From assembly GCF_001975225.1 (NCBI RefSeq), contig NZ_CP019446.1:1-64000 (forward strand): a DNA stretch of 64,000 nt, given 5' to 3'. This DNA comes from Kosakonia cowanii JCM 10956 = DSM 18146. Lineage in GTDB: Bacteria; Pseudomonadota; Gammaproteobacteria; Enterobacterales; Enterobacteriaceae. Each line of letters starts with the position of its first letter. The stretch's first letter is position 1. The position numbers and the translations under genes are program-made. Positions 54,579 through 62,358 of the stretch are shown here, piece by piece. A model generated the notes under the pieces. The model had not been told where the DNA came from. It was given only the letters and a program-made list of their open reading frames with translations, and made no database searches.

Positions 54579-54686
54579 GAAATGCCTCGTTTAGCAGGTA
54601 ACGAAATGAGTGTTGAACAGGAGAAACAGACAGCACACCGACCGGCACACAGTGCATGCAGAGCGGTGTCAGCTGAAAGTTGAATT

Positions 54687-55469
54687 TCAGAAGTTGGGTT
54701 TAAAACCGGTGGACACATTCAGGAAGCGCTTCGCCAGGTCATCCTGGGTCATGAAGCCGTAAACCAGCGGCTGGAAGTTGCGGCTGCGCGGGTCAACCAG
54801 AAACAGTGCCGGGAAGTGCGTGATACGCATGGCCTGTATCTGCCCGTTGTCCGGGCGACTGTCCGGGAGCGACGGTGCCACCTGCCCGTCAACCGAGACC
54901 GGAATAAGGGACAGATGGTTAATCTTCGCAAAATCGGCCACCACACCGGCCATCTGGGCATCGATCGGGTCACTGCCCCGGTAGAAGTAAAACAGCCCGT
55001 ACTGCTGCCCCATCTTCGCAATCGCCTCCTGACGCTGCTCCTGATCGCGGGACTGTACCAGCGGTGCCATGCTGTTGTAGTGCGGGTACTCCAGGTTGTA
55101 GTCCAGCTCCGGGTGCGTCAGCTGCGCGGCGGCAAACGACTGACTGAACATGCTGCTGCGGTCGGTCCAGAACTTCTGCCACTTGAGGTACGTGGCCGTG
55201 TTCTCCCGCGTCGGGTACAGGATGGCGCGGTTAAGCGCCTCCATTGTGTACTGACGCAGCACCTTCGCCTGCTCCTGCGCCGTCATTTTGCTCAGGTCCG
55301 GCACGCGCGGCTTCTGAGGCTGAGGCTGAACTGGCGGCGGCGCTGGGGCTTTTTTCGGCTCGTTGTACCAGGACCAGCCCGTGAACGGCGCTGCCGGCGT
55401 GACAATCTCCTCAGCGAATGCCGGGAGTACCATCAGCATCAGCAACAGGGAAATACAACGGCGCATCAT
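54687..55469 (-). CDS. traF: TraF pilus assembly protein
   Basis: A 260-residue periplasmic protein with signal peptide (cut near AFA-EE). It starts with GWSWYNEP, a proline-rich linker (about 38-55) and a thioredoxin-like domain without CxxC (YGLFYFYRGSDPIDAQ, ITHFPALFLVDP), all typical of F TraF (247). TraF interacts with TraH, TraW and TraU in pilus assembly. The start overlaps the traN stop by four bases; trbE, which lies between them in F, is absent. Confidence 0.94.
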   Translation of the reverse strand: MMRRCISLLLMLMVLPAFAEEIVTPAAPFTGWSWYNEPKKAPAPPPVQPQPQKPRVPDLSKMTAQEQAKVLRQYTMEALNRAILYPTRENTATYLKWQKFWTDRSSMFSQSFAAAQLTHPELDYNLEYPHYNSMAPLVQSRDQEQRQEAIAKMGQQYGLFYFYRGSDPIDAQMAGVVADFAKINHLSLIPVSVDGQVAPSLPDSRPDNGQIQAMRITHFPALFLVDPRSRNFQPLVYGFMTQDDLAKRFLNVSTGFKPNF

Positions 55470-57307
55470 TTTGTGCCTCCTGTCTGTTTCACCTGTGCGG
55501 CGATGCGGTCTTTCACCTGCTGCACCATCACCGACGAGTTGGGGACTTTCTGGTTAGCCATCAGGTCCTCGTAGAAGTCAGCGAAGTTGATACGGTCAAA
55601 ATCGATGCCCTGCAGCTGGGGAACGGTGATGCCGCCGCAGTTGGGGCTGCTGCCGCTGCCGAAACCGACACCCAGCTGATCGCGTCGTCCCTGCTCCTGA
55701 ATGATGCGCGCCAGCTTGCCGTCAAACACGCAGTACACTTTGCTTTTCTGCACGCACTGGCCGAGGACTTCATGGTCACAGCGTTCGCCCACGCTGACGG
55801 TGATTTTCTTCGCTTTTGCTTTGCCCAGCGCCAGCTCATCGTCATTACAGGCGGACAGCCCGGCATCCTGTCCCCAGCCGCTGTCCTTACAGCAGTTGGA
55901 GAAGCCCGCAAACGCCTTACGACAGCTCATCGCCTTACCGGTGAAAGCTTTGACATTTATCTGATCGTCCTTCACATCGGCGGCGGCTGAGGCGAGACCG
56001 GCCAGTTTCGCCACGGCGGTATCAAACCCGCTGTCACCCGCGCCATCGGTGTCACTGCAGTTCCCGGACTGGCAGAAATACGTCCCGCCGCAGATAAGCC
56101 CGGTGGAGGAGAAGTTGCGCTGGCACTCGTAGTTCACCACCTCATGCTCACAGTAAGCGCCGGTGCCGGTCTGGCACTGCGTTCCGGTAACGGTGCAGGC
56201 GGGGTTATTCATCAGTGAGGCGCAGGTGCCGTTCGAGCCGGTTTTCTGCAGGTACTGGTCTTCATACTCCCAGCAGTCGCTGTAAACCTGCTGCGTCTCG
56301 CCGTCGATTACCACGGGGCGGTTACCGCCGGGCACGGTGCAGACGCTGGAAACCGGCACGGCACCGTTCTTGTCGAAGCCGCAGGTTTCACGCCAGACCA
56401 CTTTCGGTACGCTGCTGGTTTTTTTCACCCGGATGACCAGGGAAATTTTGAGCTGCACATGCCGGTTCTTGAAGGTCTGGCTGCCTGACCCGGAGTGAAT
56501 GCTGTGCTGATGTTTTGAGGTGAATGCCACGCCGGCCGTCAGCGTGGCAGGAACCGGGGTGAACGCCACATCCTGCGCGCTGCCCTTGTTGTGCCAGGGG
56601 ATTTCCGCCCCTAGGACATAAATGGTCATGTAAAAGCGCGGCTTGTTCCCTAACCGGTCTGACCAGGTGTATGTGGCGCGGACAATCTCGCCACTGACGG
56701 TCGGCACAATAGTGGCGATGTTCATGCCGTTGATCTCCTGCACCGGCTGCTGACTCATTTCGTACTCCACCGTTTTTGTTTCCCAGGTGGTGCCGCTGCC
56801 ATCCACCTCAACGGTCGCGCTGCGTTTGCAGCTCTGGTTAACCCACACATCCCGCTCGCAGGTGTATTTGTCGAACACGGATTTCGTGACCGTGCCAGGC
56901 TGACACTGCTGCGGATTACCGGTGCCGTTGACGATGTTGTCGGCAGCGCCTTCCGCATTCTTGCCGGCGGTGATGAAGGGGGCTTTCGGGTCAATCACCG
57001 GCAGCGGGTTTTTCGTGCCGGCATCGATAACGGCCTGCCCCGCCCCACTGTTCTGCAGCGCCTGCTGGCCTTTACTGTTCAGGCCACCGTCGCCGCCTGA
57101 CACGCCGCCGTAGTAGCCCGTTTCGGGCGGGCTGGCGGTATAGCCCGGAATGCTGCCCTGCACCGTGCCGGGATTTTTCAGGGACGAGGTGCCCTGTGAG
57201 GCCTGTCCCTTACCAAAGCCGGCCCCGGCACTCCATGCATCCTGATTCGCATCCGCACGGACCAGGCCACTGGAAAGCAGCGCCAGAAGAAAAATGACCG
57301 GTTTCAT
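55466..57307 (-). CDS. traN: TraN mating-pair stabilisation protein
   Basis: A 613-residue outer-membrane protein (F TraN 602) with a signal peptide and many cysteines, which contacts the recipient's outer membrane. Typical parts are the N-terminal AWSAGAGFGKGQA, GNPQQCQPGTVTKSVFDKYTCERDVWVNQSCKR-type repeats (given here only in name), and the C-terminal CRKAFAGFSNCCKDSGWGQD. The middle region that decides receptor choice in F-like plasmids (about 170-350) differs from F by eye, so recipient preference may differ. It overlaps trbC and traF by four bases each. Confidence 0.94.
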   Translation of the reverse strand: MKPVIFLLALLSSGLVRADANQDAWSAGAGFGKGQASQGTSSLKNPGTVQGSIPGYTASPPETGYYGGVSGGDGGLNSKGQQALQNSGAGQAVIDAGTKNPLPVIDPKAPFITAGKNAEGAADNIVNGTGNPQQCQPGTVTKSVFDKYTCERDVWVNQSCKRSATVEVDGSGTTWETKTVEYEMSQQPVQEINGMNIATIVPTVSGEIVRATYTWSDRLGNKPRFYMTIYVLGAEIPWHNKGSAQDVAFTPVPATLTAGVAFTSKHQHSIHSGSGSQTFKNRHVQLKISLVIRVKKTSSVPKVVWRETCGFDKNGAVPVSSVCTVPGGNRPVVIDGETQQVYSDCWEYEDQYLQKTGSNGTCASLMNNPACTVTGTQCQTGTGAYCEHEVVNYECQRNFSSTGLICGGTYFCQSGNCSDTDGAGDSGFDTAVAKLAGLASAAADVKDDQINVKAFTGKAMSCRKAFAGFSNCCKDSGWGQDAGLSACNDDELALGKAKAKKITVSVGERCDHEVLGQCVQKSKVYCVFDGKLARIIQEQGRRDQLGVGFGSGSSPNCGGITVPQLQGIDFDRINFADFYEDLMANQKVPNSSVMVQQVKDRIAAQVKQTGGTK

Positions 57308-57912
57308 CGGGCGGCCTCCAGCAGCTGGCGTGCCGTGGCGGCACAGTCGCCGTCAGACGCCACCTTCTCCAGGGCCTGCTGCAGCGGGAGACTGCCGCGA
57401 ATGACGTCGTAATGCCCCGGACAGGTGACGACCAGCGCCGGCACGGCGGTGATGTGATAGTCGCTGTACAGCGTCGGGTCTATCTGGACGCCGATGTCCT
57501 TGTCCTCTCTGGCCAGCTCAAACATGGCCGCCGCGGTCTGGCGAAAATCATTGTTACGAAGCCCGCGCAGGGTGGCCGGAATGTTCAGGCGGTTAGCATC
57601 CTTCAGCATCGGCACCAGGCCTTCGCGCGGCAGCCCCAGGCTGACAAAGTAAATGGCCGGAAAGGTCTTTTTCTCACCTTCAGGATGTTCTGCCGCGATC
57701 CCCTGCTGAAGACGCGACATCAGATCCTGCTGCTGCGCCGGCAGCGTCATCGTCTGCCCGGACAGCGTGTCCTTGAAAGCCTGTAAATTATCCTGCTGCT
57801 GTTTCATCCACGCCCGGTCACGGGCGGAAACGTCAGCCTGCTCACTGGCTGCGGCGCAATGGCAGAGCACCAGGCTGCCGGCAAGCAGCGCCCGGAAAAG
57901 AGTATTTTTCAT
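57304..57912 (-). CDS. trbC: TrbC pilus assembly protein
   Basis: A 202-residue periplasmic protein (F TrbC 212) with signal peptide (cut near CAAASEQA). The C-terminal thioredoxin-like domain of type-F TrbC proteins is recognised by FPAIYFVSLGLPREGLVPML, LRGLRNNDF and VPALVVTCPGHYDVIRG. It takes part in pilus assembly. Overlaps traN by four bases; it begins eight bases after traU. Confidence 0.92.
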   Translation of the reverse strand: MKNTLFRALLAGSLVLCHCAAASEQADVSARDRAWMKQQQDNLQAFKDTLSGQTMTLPAQQQDLMSRLQQGIAAEHPEGEKKTFPAIYFVSLGLPREGLVPMLKDANRLNIPATLRGLRNNDFRQTAAAMFELAREDKDIGVQIDPTLYSDYHITAVPALVVTCPGHYDVIRGSLPLQQALEKVASDGDCAATARQLLEAAR

Positions 57913-57920
57913 GGAAGACC

Positions 57921-58919
57921 TCAGAGAAAGACGCAGTTACGTTTACGCCAGAGGAGATACCCGAAGTTTTTCTTCGACGACGGGGAGTTGTGGGACGTGC
58001 CCCAGAGCTGCGTACTGGCCCCGAACGGGTGGCAGTTGGACGCCTCCGGCAGCATGTTCACCATCTGATAGCGCCAGCGCTCTTTGGGAATAATGGGGGA
58101 CGGGTACTGGTTACAGACGGCGTTGTTGGCACCGATCGAGTTCCAGACCAGCCCTTCCCGGTGCATTTTGAACGCCATGCGCTCGGTCACCAGAACTGAC
58201 GTCTCCAGCGGTGAAAATTCCCCGGTGGTATACCCGGTCAGGGGATACATCGACCCCTGCGCCCCGGCGCACCAGAACAGCGGCGACAGCGGCAGACCGG
58301 CGGACGCGGCAGCGGCATCTGCCGAACAGGCGGCCTGTGCCACCAGGTTGCCGAAAAGCGCGGCTTCCGGGTTAATCAGCATCGAGAGCGTGCTGTCAAT
58401 CCACAGGGGATCGACCTCGGAGAGGTAGGCGATATCCATGTCCCCGGTCTGCAGGCACCCGATACTGGTGATGATATTCAGCCACCATATCAGCGGGTAT
58501 TTGTACCAGTGAACATGGTAGAACGCGCCGGCAGCGGGTCTGTCGCTCTGTCCGGCCGTGCCGGTCCCGGTACGCCCCAGATCGATTTTAAATCCGCCCA
58601 TATTGACCATCACGCCCGGCTCACGGGTGACGTCCGTCATGGCCATCGGCTCCCAGAAGCCAATGGCCAGACCGACGCGATAAAGCACCCCGACCGGGCA
58701 TATCTGCAGCGGACTGGACGGGTTACTGGTGTCAGGCTGTGGCCCGGAGGCCAGTTTGATGTTACCGAGCGTCATGGGAAACAGACACTTCCAGCACACG
58801 TCCGTGATGGGGTTCACCCAGCGCCCTTCCCCGGCATTACTGGCGGACGACACGGGCAGTGCCGTACCAGCCAGGACAATACCGAGCAGAAAGAAGACCG
58901 CCCTCAGCCTGCGTCGCAT
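57921..58919 (-). CDS. traU: TraU pilus assembly/DNA transfer protein
   Basis: A 332-residue periplasmic protein (F TraU 330) with signal peptide and about ten cysteines. Family phrases: WVNPITDVCWKCLFPMTLG near the N-terminus, WWLNIITSIGCLQTG, SEVDPLWIDSTLSMLINPEA and SNCHPFGASTQLWG. TraU works in pilus assembly and mostly in DNA transfer. In F it directly follows traW; here five other genes lie between. Its start overlaps the last of these by 16 bases. Confidence 0.95.
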   Translation of the reverse strand: MRRRLRAVFFLLGIVLAGTALPVSSASNAGEGRWVNPITDVCWKCLFPMTLGNIKLASGPQPDTSNPSSPLQICPVGVLYRVGLAIGFWEPMAMTDVTREPGVMVNMGGFKIDLGRTGTGTAGQSDRPAAGAFYHVHWYKYPLIWWLNIITSIGCLQTGDMDIAYLSEVDPLWIDSTLSMLINPEAALFGNLVAQAACSADAAAASAGLPLSPLFWCAGAQGSMYPLTGYTTGEFSPLETSVLVTERMAFKMHREGLVWNSIGANNAVCNQYPSPIIPKERWRYQMVNMLPEASNCHPFGASTQLWGTSHNSPSSKKNFGYLLWRKRNCVFL

Positions 58920-59251
58920 GGCACCTCCCGCCGGCGCAGCCAGATACAGGCGGGACCGTAATCCTCGTCGTCGAATATCGCGCCGGTAAACCAGCCCTCA
59001 CCTGCAGGTACGGGCGGTGTCCAGTATGAAATATCGGCATTGCGGGCGTATGCCTGCGCCGCCGGCGTGTCTTCGTCAGGATCCAGACAGACCAGCGTGT
59101 CCTCCAGGCCGTTGTCCGCCAGCCAGTGGTCATATTCAGCCTGCGGGACACAGTCCCGGTCACGGTAAAATGCAGTCAGTGCGGGGTGGCACCAGTAGCC
59201 GTCAGGTGTGCGGACAACCGGCACCGGCCCGACAGATTCAGGAAGGTTCAT
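58904..59251 (-). CDS. Inserted gene 5 of traW-traU block: soluble acidic protein
   Basis: A 115-residue acidic, tryptophan- and tyrosine-rich soluble protein. Notable parts are TPDGYWCHPALTAFY, CLDPDEDTPAAQAY and YWTPPVPAGEGWFTGAIFDD, followed by a basic RRREVPC. The style resembles small unannotated phage/plasmid proteins, but no family is recognised. GAGG lies six bases before the ATG, and the 3' end overlaps traU by 16 bases, so it is co-translated with traU. Confidence 0.65.
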   Translation of the reverse strand: MNLPESVGPVPVVRTPDGYWCHPALTAFYRDRDCVPQAEYDHWLADNGLEDTLVCLDPDEDTPAAQAYARNADISYWTPPVPAGEGWFTGAIFDDEDYGPACIWLRRREVPCDAG

Positions 59252-59313
59252 GTTATGCCTCAGCGGGGTATGCCACGGCCACCGGACGGCGGGAGGGCGG
59301 ATAAAAGGAGAAG

Positions 59314-59526
59314 TCAGTCGTTTGGCGCGGCTTCGATAATCAGCTGCTCACGCGTGGTTTTGTCCATCCGGCGCAGCCCGACAATGGCGGCACGGATGAC
59401 TACAGAGGTTTTGTAGAGCGGGTTTTCGCCGAGGATCTCTTTCAGACAGGCATCGGAATCAGCGTTATGTCTGACGGAAGAGATGATCAATCTGTGTGCC
59501 CCGCTCCGTTCAGGGTCTTTAAGCAT
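59314..59526 (-). CDS. Inserted gene 4 of traW-traU block: small basic protein
   Basis: A 70-residue protein with a helical C-terminal half (LYKTSVVIRAAIVGLRRMDK, then REQLIIEA) that looks a little like ribbon-helix-helix DNA-binding proteins, but without a clear signature. AGGTGG lies four bases before the ATG. It follows the 359-residue gene after 12 bases. No signal peptide. A DNA-binding or adaptor role in the block would be a guess. Confidence 0.6.
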   Translation of the reverse strand: MLKDPERSGAHRLIISSVRHNADSDACLKEILGENPLYKTSVVIRAAIVGLRRMDKTTREQLIIEAAPND

Positions 59527-59538
59527 GGGTCCACCTTT

Positions 59539-60618
59539 TCAGGCTGTTTTGTACATAGCGTCAGGGACGTGCGCCGTGAAGCCGTAACCGGTATCACCGT
59601 TAACTTCAACGTCCTCCGCGCTTCCGCAGTTCATTTTAAAAACCGCCTTCTGCAGCAGGTTTGCCATGGTGCCCCGGTCATCCTGAGCCGTCCCCTGCAC
59701 GATGATCCGGGCAACAAAACGCCCCGGAGCTGGCGCGGCGTCCTTTATCTCCTGCAGCGCCGGGGGCAGCGCCATCATGCCGGTCTGCGGGAAGAAGCCC
59801 GCGCCGCCGGTACAGAGCCGGGTAGTGACAGACCACCGGACGGGTGAGGCGTCATTGCCGGCGATACCACTGTGCTCAAACCCGCCGGTGACCGTCTGTG
59901 CTTCAACCGCAAAGAGTGAGCGGTCTTCCCGCCAGGTGCTGCCGATACGTCCCAGCGCCCGGGAGATACTGGCATACGGGACGCCTTCACCGGCCTCCAC
60001 GTCCAGCATCAGCTGCCAGAACATCGGCGTAGTGGTTTTTCCCGGTGTCGCAACCCGCTGTAAGCGCCAGCCACGCTTGCGCAGGCTTTCGAGCAGCTCT
60101 TCCAGCATTCTCTCGCCGTAGCCGCTTTTCTGGCTCTGCCGGACAATGTCCGTCACCATCTCCTCCGTCTGCGCCGGTGCCCAGTATTGTTCCCTGGCAC
60201 GGACAAGGGCGGCGGCAATCTGCTGCCGGTCTGCGAAGGGCATGGATTGCATCGACAGCGTTCCGGGCAGCTGCCCGGTCTCACTCGTCAGTGCATAACC
60301 GGCGTCATCAAGCGCGTGCTCCAGACTTTCCAGCATCCGGAGCATCGAACTGAGGCCACCTTCCTGCCAGAGATAAATGGCCGTGCTGAGATCGGTCAGC
60401 GTCTCGTTTTTCGACGCTTCAACAGGGGTGCCATAGCGCCATTGCTTTACTGTTCTTCCCTTTATTACACAAAAATAATAAAGCACTGAATAACCCGCCA
60501 TGAATATCCCCCACATAATCAGGGGGCGCTGAAAGTTCACATCGGCACCCGCTGCCTGCAACTGTAAAAGGGAGATAGCTGCAATCACGGTCATGCCGAC
60601 AAGGAAAAGAATTCTCAT
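59539..60618 (-). CDS. Inserted gene 3 of traW-traU block: membrane-anchored protein
   Basis: A 359-residue protein with two N-terminal membrane helices (about 4-22 and 33-51) and a large cytoplasmic part. The sequence has an SGYGERMLEELLESLRKRGW helix and a C-terminal alpha/beta part (GRFVARIIVQGTAQDDR, CGSAEDVEVNGDTGYGF). No P-loop, nuclease or protease motif was found, and no family recognised. Its start overlaps the 82-codon gene by four bases. It is the largest product of the inserted block and might be the membrane part of a transfer accessory or exclusion module. Confidence 0.65.
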   Translation of the reverse strand: MRILFLVGMTVIAAISLLQLQAAGADVNFQRPLIMWGIFMAGYSVLYYFCVIKGRTVKQWRYGTPVEASKNETLTDLSTAIYLWQEGGLSSMLRMLESLEHALDDAGYALTSETGQLPGTLSMQSMPFADRQQIAAALVRAREQYWAPAQTEEMVTDIVRQSQKSGYGERMLEELLESLRKRGWRLQRVATPGKTTTPMFWQLMLDVEAGEGVPYASISRALGRIGSTWREDRSLFAVEAQTVTGGFEHSGIAGNDASPVRWSVTTRLCTGGAGFFPQTGMMALPPALQEIKDAAPAPGRFVARIIVQGTAQDDRGTMANLLQKAVFKMNCGSAEDVEVNGDTGYGFTAHVPDAMYKTA

Positions 60619-60863
60619 GCGCGGCTCTCCCGGTGTTTATCAAGAAACGCATTGATCAGAAAGTCCGTGAACCGCTCATCGCGCTTCTCTACTTCCTTGA
60701 CGATCACGCCGGTGGCGCGCTGCCAGCCCACAAAGGCTTTGGTCACGAGATGACTGGCCCAGCCATCAAGTTCGGGATAAATTTCTTTCAGTTGATTGCC
60801 GCTGACACGCAGCGGCTTAGCAGGTACCGGACCGGTACTGCTGTTCGAGTGAGTTACATTCAT
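60615..60863 (-). CDS. Inserted gene 2 of traW-traU block: small soluble protein
   Basis: An 82-residue protein without signal or membrane segment. The middle LKEIYPELDGWASHLVTKAF and the charged helix GVIVKEVEKRDERFTDFLI are its main features; it ends RESRA. The stop overlaps the start of the 359-residue gene (ATGA), so the two are coupled and may form a complex. No family recognised. Confidence 0.6.
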   Translation of the reverse strand: MNVTHSNSSTGPVPAKPLRVSGNQLKEIYPELDGWASHLVTKAFVGWQRATGVIVKEVEKRDERFTDFLINAFLDKHRESRA

Positions 60864-60917
60864 GTTGTCACCACGGGCAGAAATAAAAGAGGGTTTACAA
60901 GAGCGCTGGATTTTTGG

Positions 60918-61292
60918 TTACCAGGGGAGTCGCCTGAACATATACCCGGCCATAAGCCACAAGGGTACGGCGTACGCCAGAGCATTCATAACGACTGAGA
61001 ACAGTGCAGGTTGCGAACGCCTGGACACATCTTTTGGTCCCCATCCCCTCACTGTATTCATCTGGAAAATGACCTGTACCTGACAAAGCGTATACGTCAA
61101 AAAAAAGAGAAAGGGCTTTGCTGTGATGTCTTTCCAGAGAATGGCAATAGCAACACACTGGATAAGAAACGTAATCACTGAGGCACATATGGACAGCCGC
61201 CGGTCTTCTTCCCTGACCGTACCGGCAACGACCCACGCCGGCAGCGGTGTTAACAACAGTGTGTAAGTTATAAGAAGATAACTGCCATTCAT
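60918..61292 (-). CDS. Inserted gene 1 of traW-traU block: polytopic membrane protein
   Basis: A 124-residue protein with four hydrophobic segments (about 4-24, 35-52, 60-78, 98-116), so an inner-membrane protein. Short loops carry charged residues (REEDRR, RRSQP). The start overlaps the traW stop by four bases (ATGA), so the block is entered by translational coupling from traW. Topology resembles small exclusion or immunity proteins, but this is only a resemblance. Confidence 0.65.
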   Translation of the reverse strand: MNGSYLLITYTLLLTPLPAWVVAGTVREEDRRLSICASVITFLIQCVAIAILWKDITAKPFLFFLTYTLCQVQVIFQMNTVRGWGPKDVSRRSQPALFSVVMNALAYAVPLWLMAGYMFRRLPW

Positions 61293-61924
61293 TGACTCAC
61301 CTCCGGTAAACGTATTTCTTCAATCTTCAGAACCCGCCCGTCACGCGTGATACGCACCGGGGTGTGCTCAAACCCGAATTTCGTGGTCAGGACGCCGGCC
61401 TGATCGAAGTAGATGCGTTCGTTCAGGGCATCGCTGGTTTCCTTGATGTTTCCCTTCACCAGGATGATTTTGAAATCCGTCGCGCCGCCCAGCTGCTGCT
61501 TCATCCAGGCCACCTGCCCGCGGTTGTCGCCGTCGAGAAAGTAGAGCGTCTGGCTGTAAGGCACCCGGTCGAGCGGATTCACCTGATCGCCTTTGCGGGC
61601 AATAATGTTGCCCTGCATATCGGTGATGGTTTCGTTGACGGTAAAGGTGGGGTCATAACTGAAGGCGCGGTACTTTTCGGCAGGCGTCAGGCCGGCAACG
61701 GGCGGCGGCCTGACGGCGTTACGCTTAACGCGCTCAACCGCCTCGTTGCGCAGCTGGTTCAGCTCACCGCTCTGCTCCATCGACTGCAGGCGCTTCTGGA
61801 TAAAAACCAGCATGTCCTGCTCCTGCGGCTCAAACACATTCCCCCAGGTACCGAGGTCTTTTGCCCCGGCACCGGCCGTGATGCCCGCCAGGAGCATCAC
61901 GGCCAGACAGCGGGTCAGGTTCAT
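61289..61924 (-). CDS. traW: TraW pilus assembly protein
   Basis: A 211-residue periplasmic protein (F TraW 210) with signal peptide (cut near GAGA-KDLGTWG). The N-terminal DLGTWGNVFEPQEQDML and the later GDQVNPLDRVPYSQTLYF and GNIKETSDALNERIYFDQAG are the type-F TraW signature. It works with TrbC, TraU and TraF in pilus assembly. It overlaps trbI upstream and an inserted membrane-protein gene downstream by four bases each. Confidence 0.95.
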   Translation of the reverse strand: MNLTRCLAVMLLAGITAGAGAKDLGTWGNVFEPQEQDMLVFIQKRLQSMEQSGELNQLRNEAVERVKRNAVRPPPVAGLTPAEKYRAFSYDPTFTVNETITDMQGNIIARKGDQVNPLDRVPYSQTLYFLDGDNRGQVAWMKQQLGGATDFKIILVKGNIKETSDALNERIYFDQAGVLTTKFGFEHTPVRITRDGRVLKIEEIRLPEVSQ

Positions 61925-62358
61925 TTCACCTCCCTGCCAGGAGACTGCATCCGCGCCGCGATATCGTTGCGGATGGCCGTGGTAATGTCAGGCTGCACAC
62001 TCACCACGGCCGGCTGTACCAGGATCACCGCGTTATGCTTCTGCTGCCACGCGGCCAGGCTGTCGATCATGGCCTGGTTGAAACGACTGACCAGGGCTTT
62101 CGCCCTCGCCTCATCGAGTTTCTGCTGCGCAGACTGCTGGATGAAGATGTCCATCGTGCCCTTCATGTCGAACGTCACGACCTGCGGGGTCACCAGTCTG
62201 GCCACGCCCCAGGCGATGCCGGTCACAATCAGCAGCGCGCCCGCGCCGCACGCGACCAGCTTCGGCCAGCGCGATGCCATACTGCCCGCCAGCGTCACAC
62301 CGTCACGCACCACCTCCGCGTCATAAGGTTTGTTATCACTCAAGCTTTTTTCACCCAT
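61921..62358 (-). CDS. trbI: TrbI pilus assembly protein
   Basis: A 145-residue inner-membrane protein (F TrbI 128) with one membrane helix (about 36-58) and a periplasmic part starting VVTFDMKGTMDIFIQQSAQQ, which is typical of type-F TrbI. F TrbI affects pilus retraction. It lies between traC and traW as in F; its start overlaps the traC end by 19 bases. Confidence 0.9.
   Translation of the reverse strand: MGEKSLSDNKPYDAEVVRDGVTLAGSMASRWPKLVACGAGALLIVTGIAWGVARLVTPQVVTFDMKGTMDIFIQQSAQQKLDEARAKALVSRFNQAMIDSLAAWQQKHNAVILVQPAVVSVQPDITTAIRNDIAARMQSPGREVK

Noticed and set aside
60918..61236. A second 113-codon frame in the membrane-protein gene
   Set aside because: The 124-codon frame overlaps the traW stop by ATGA and has four clear membrane helices.
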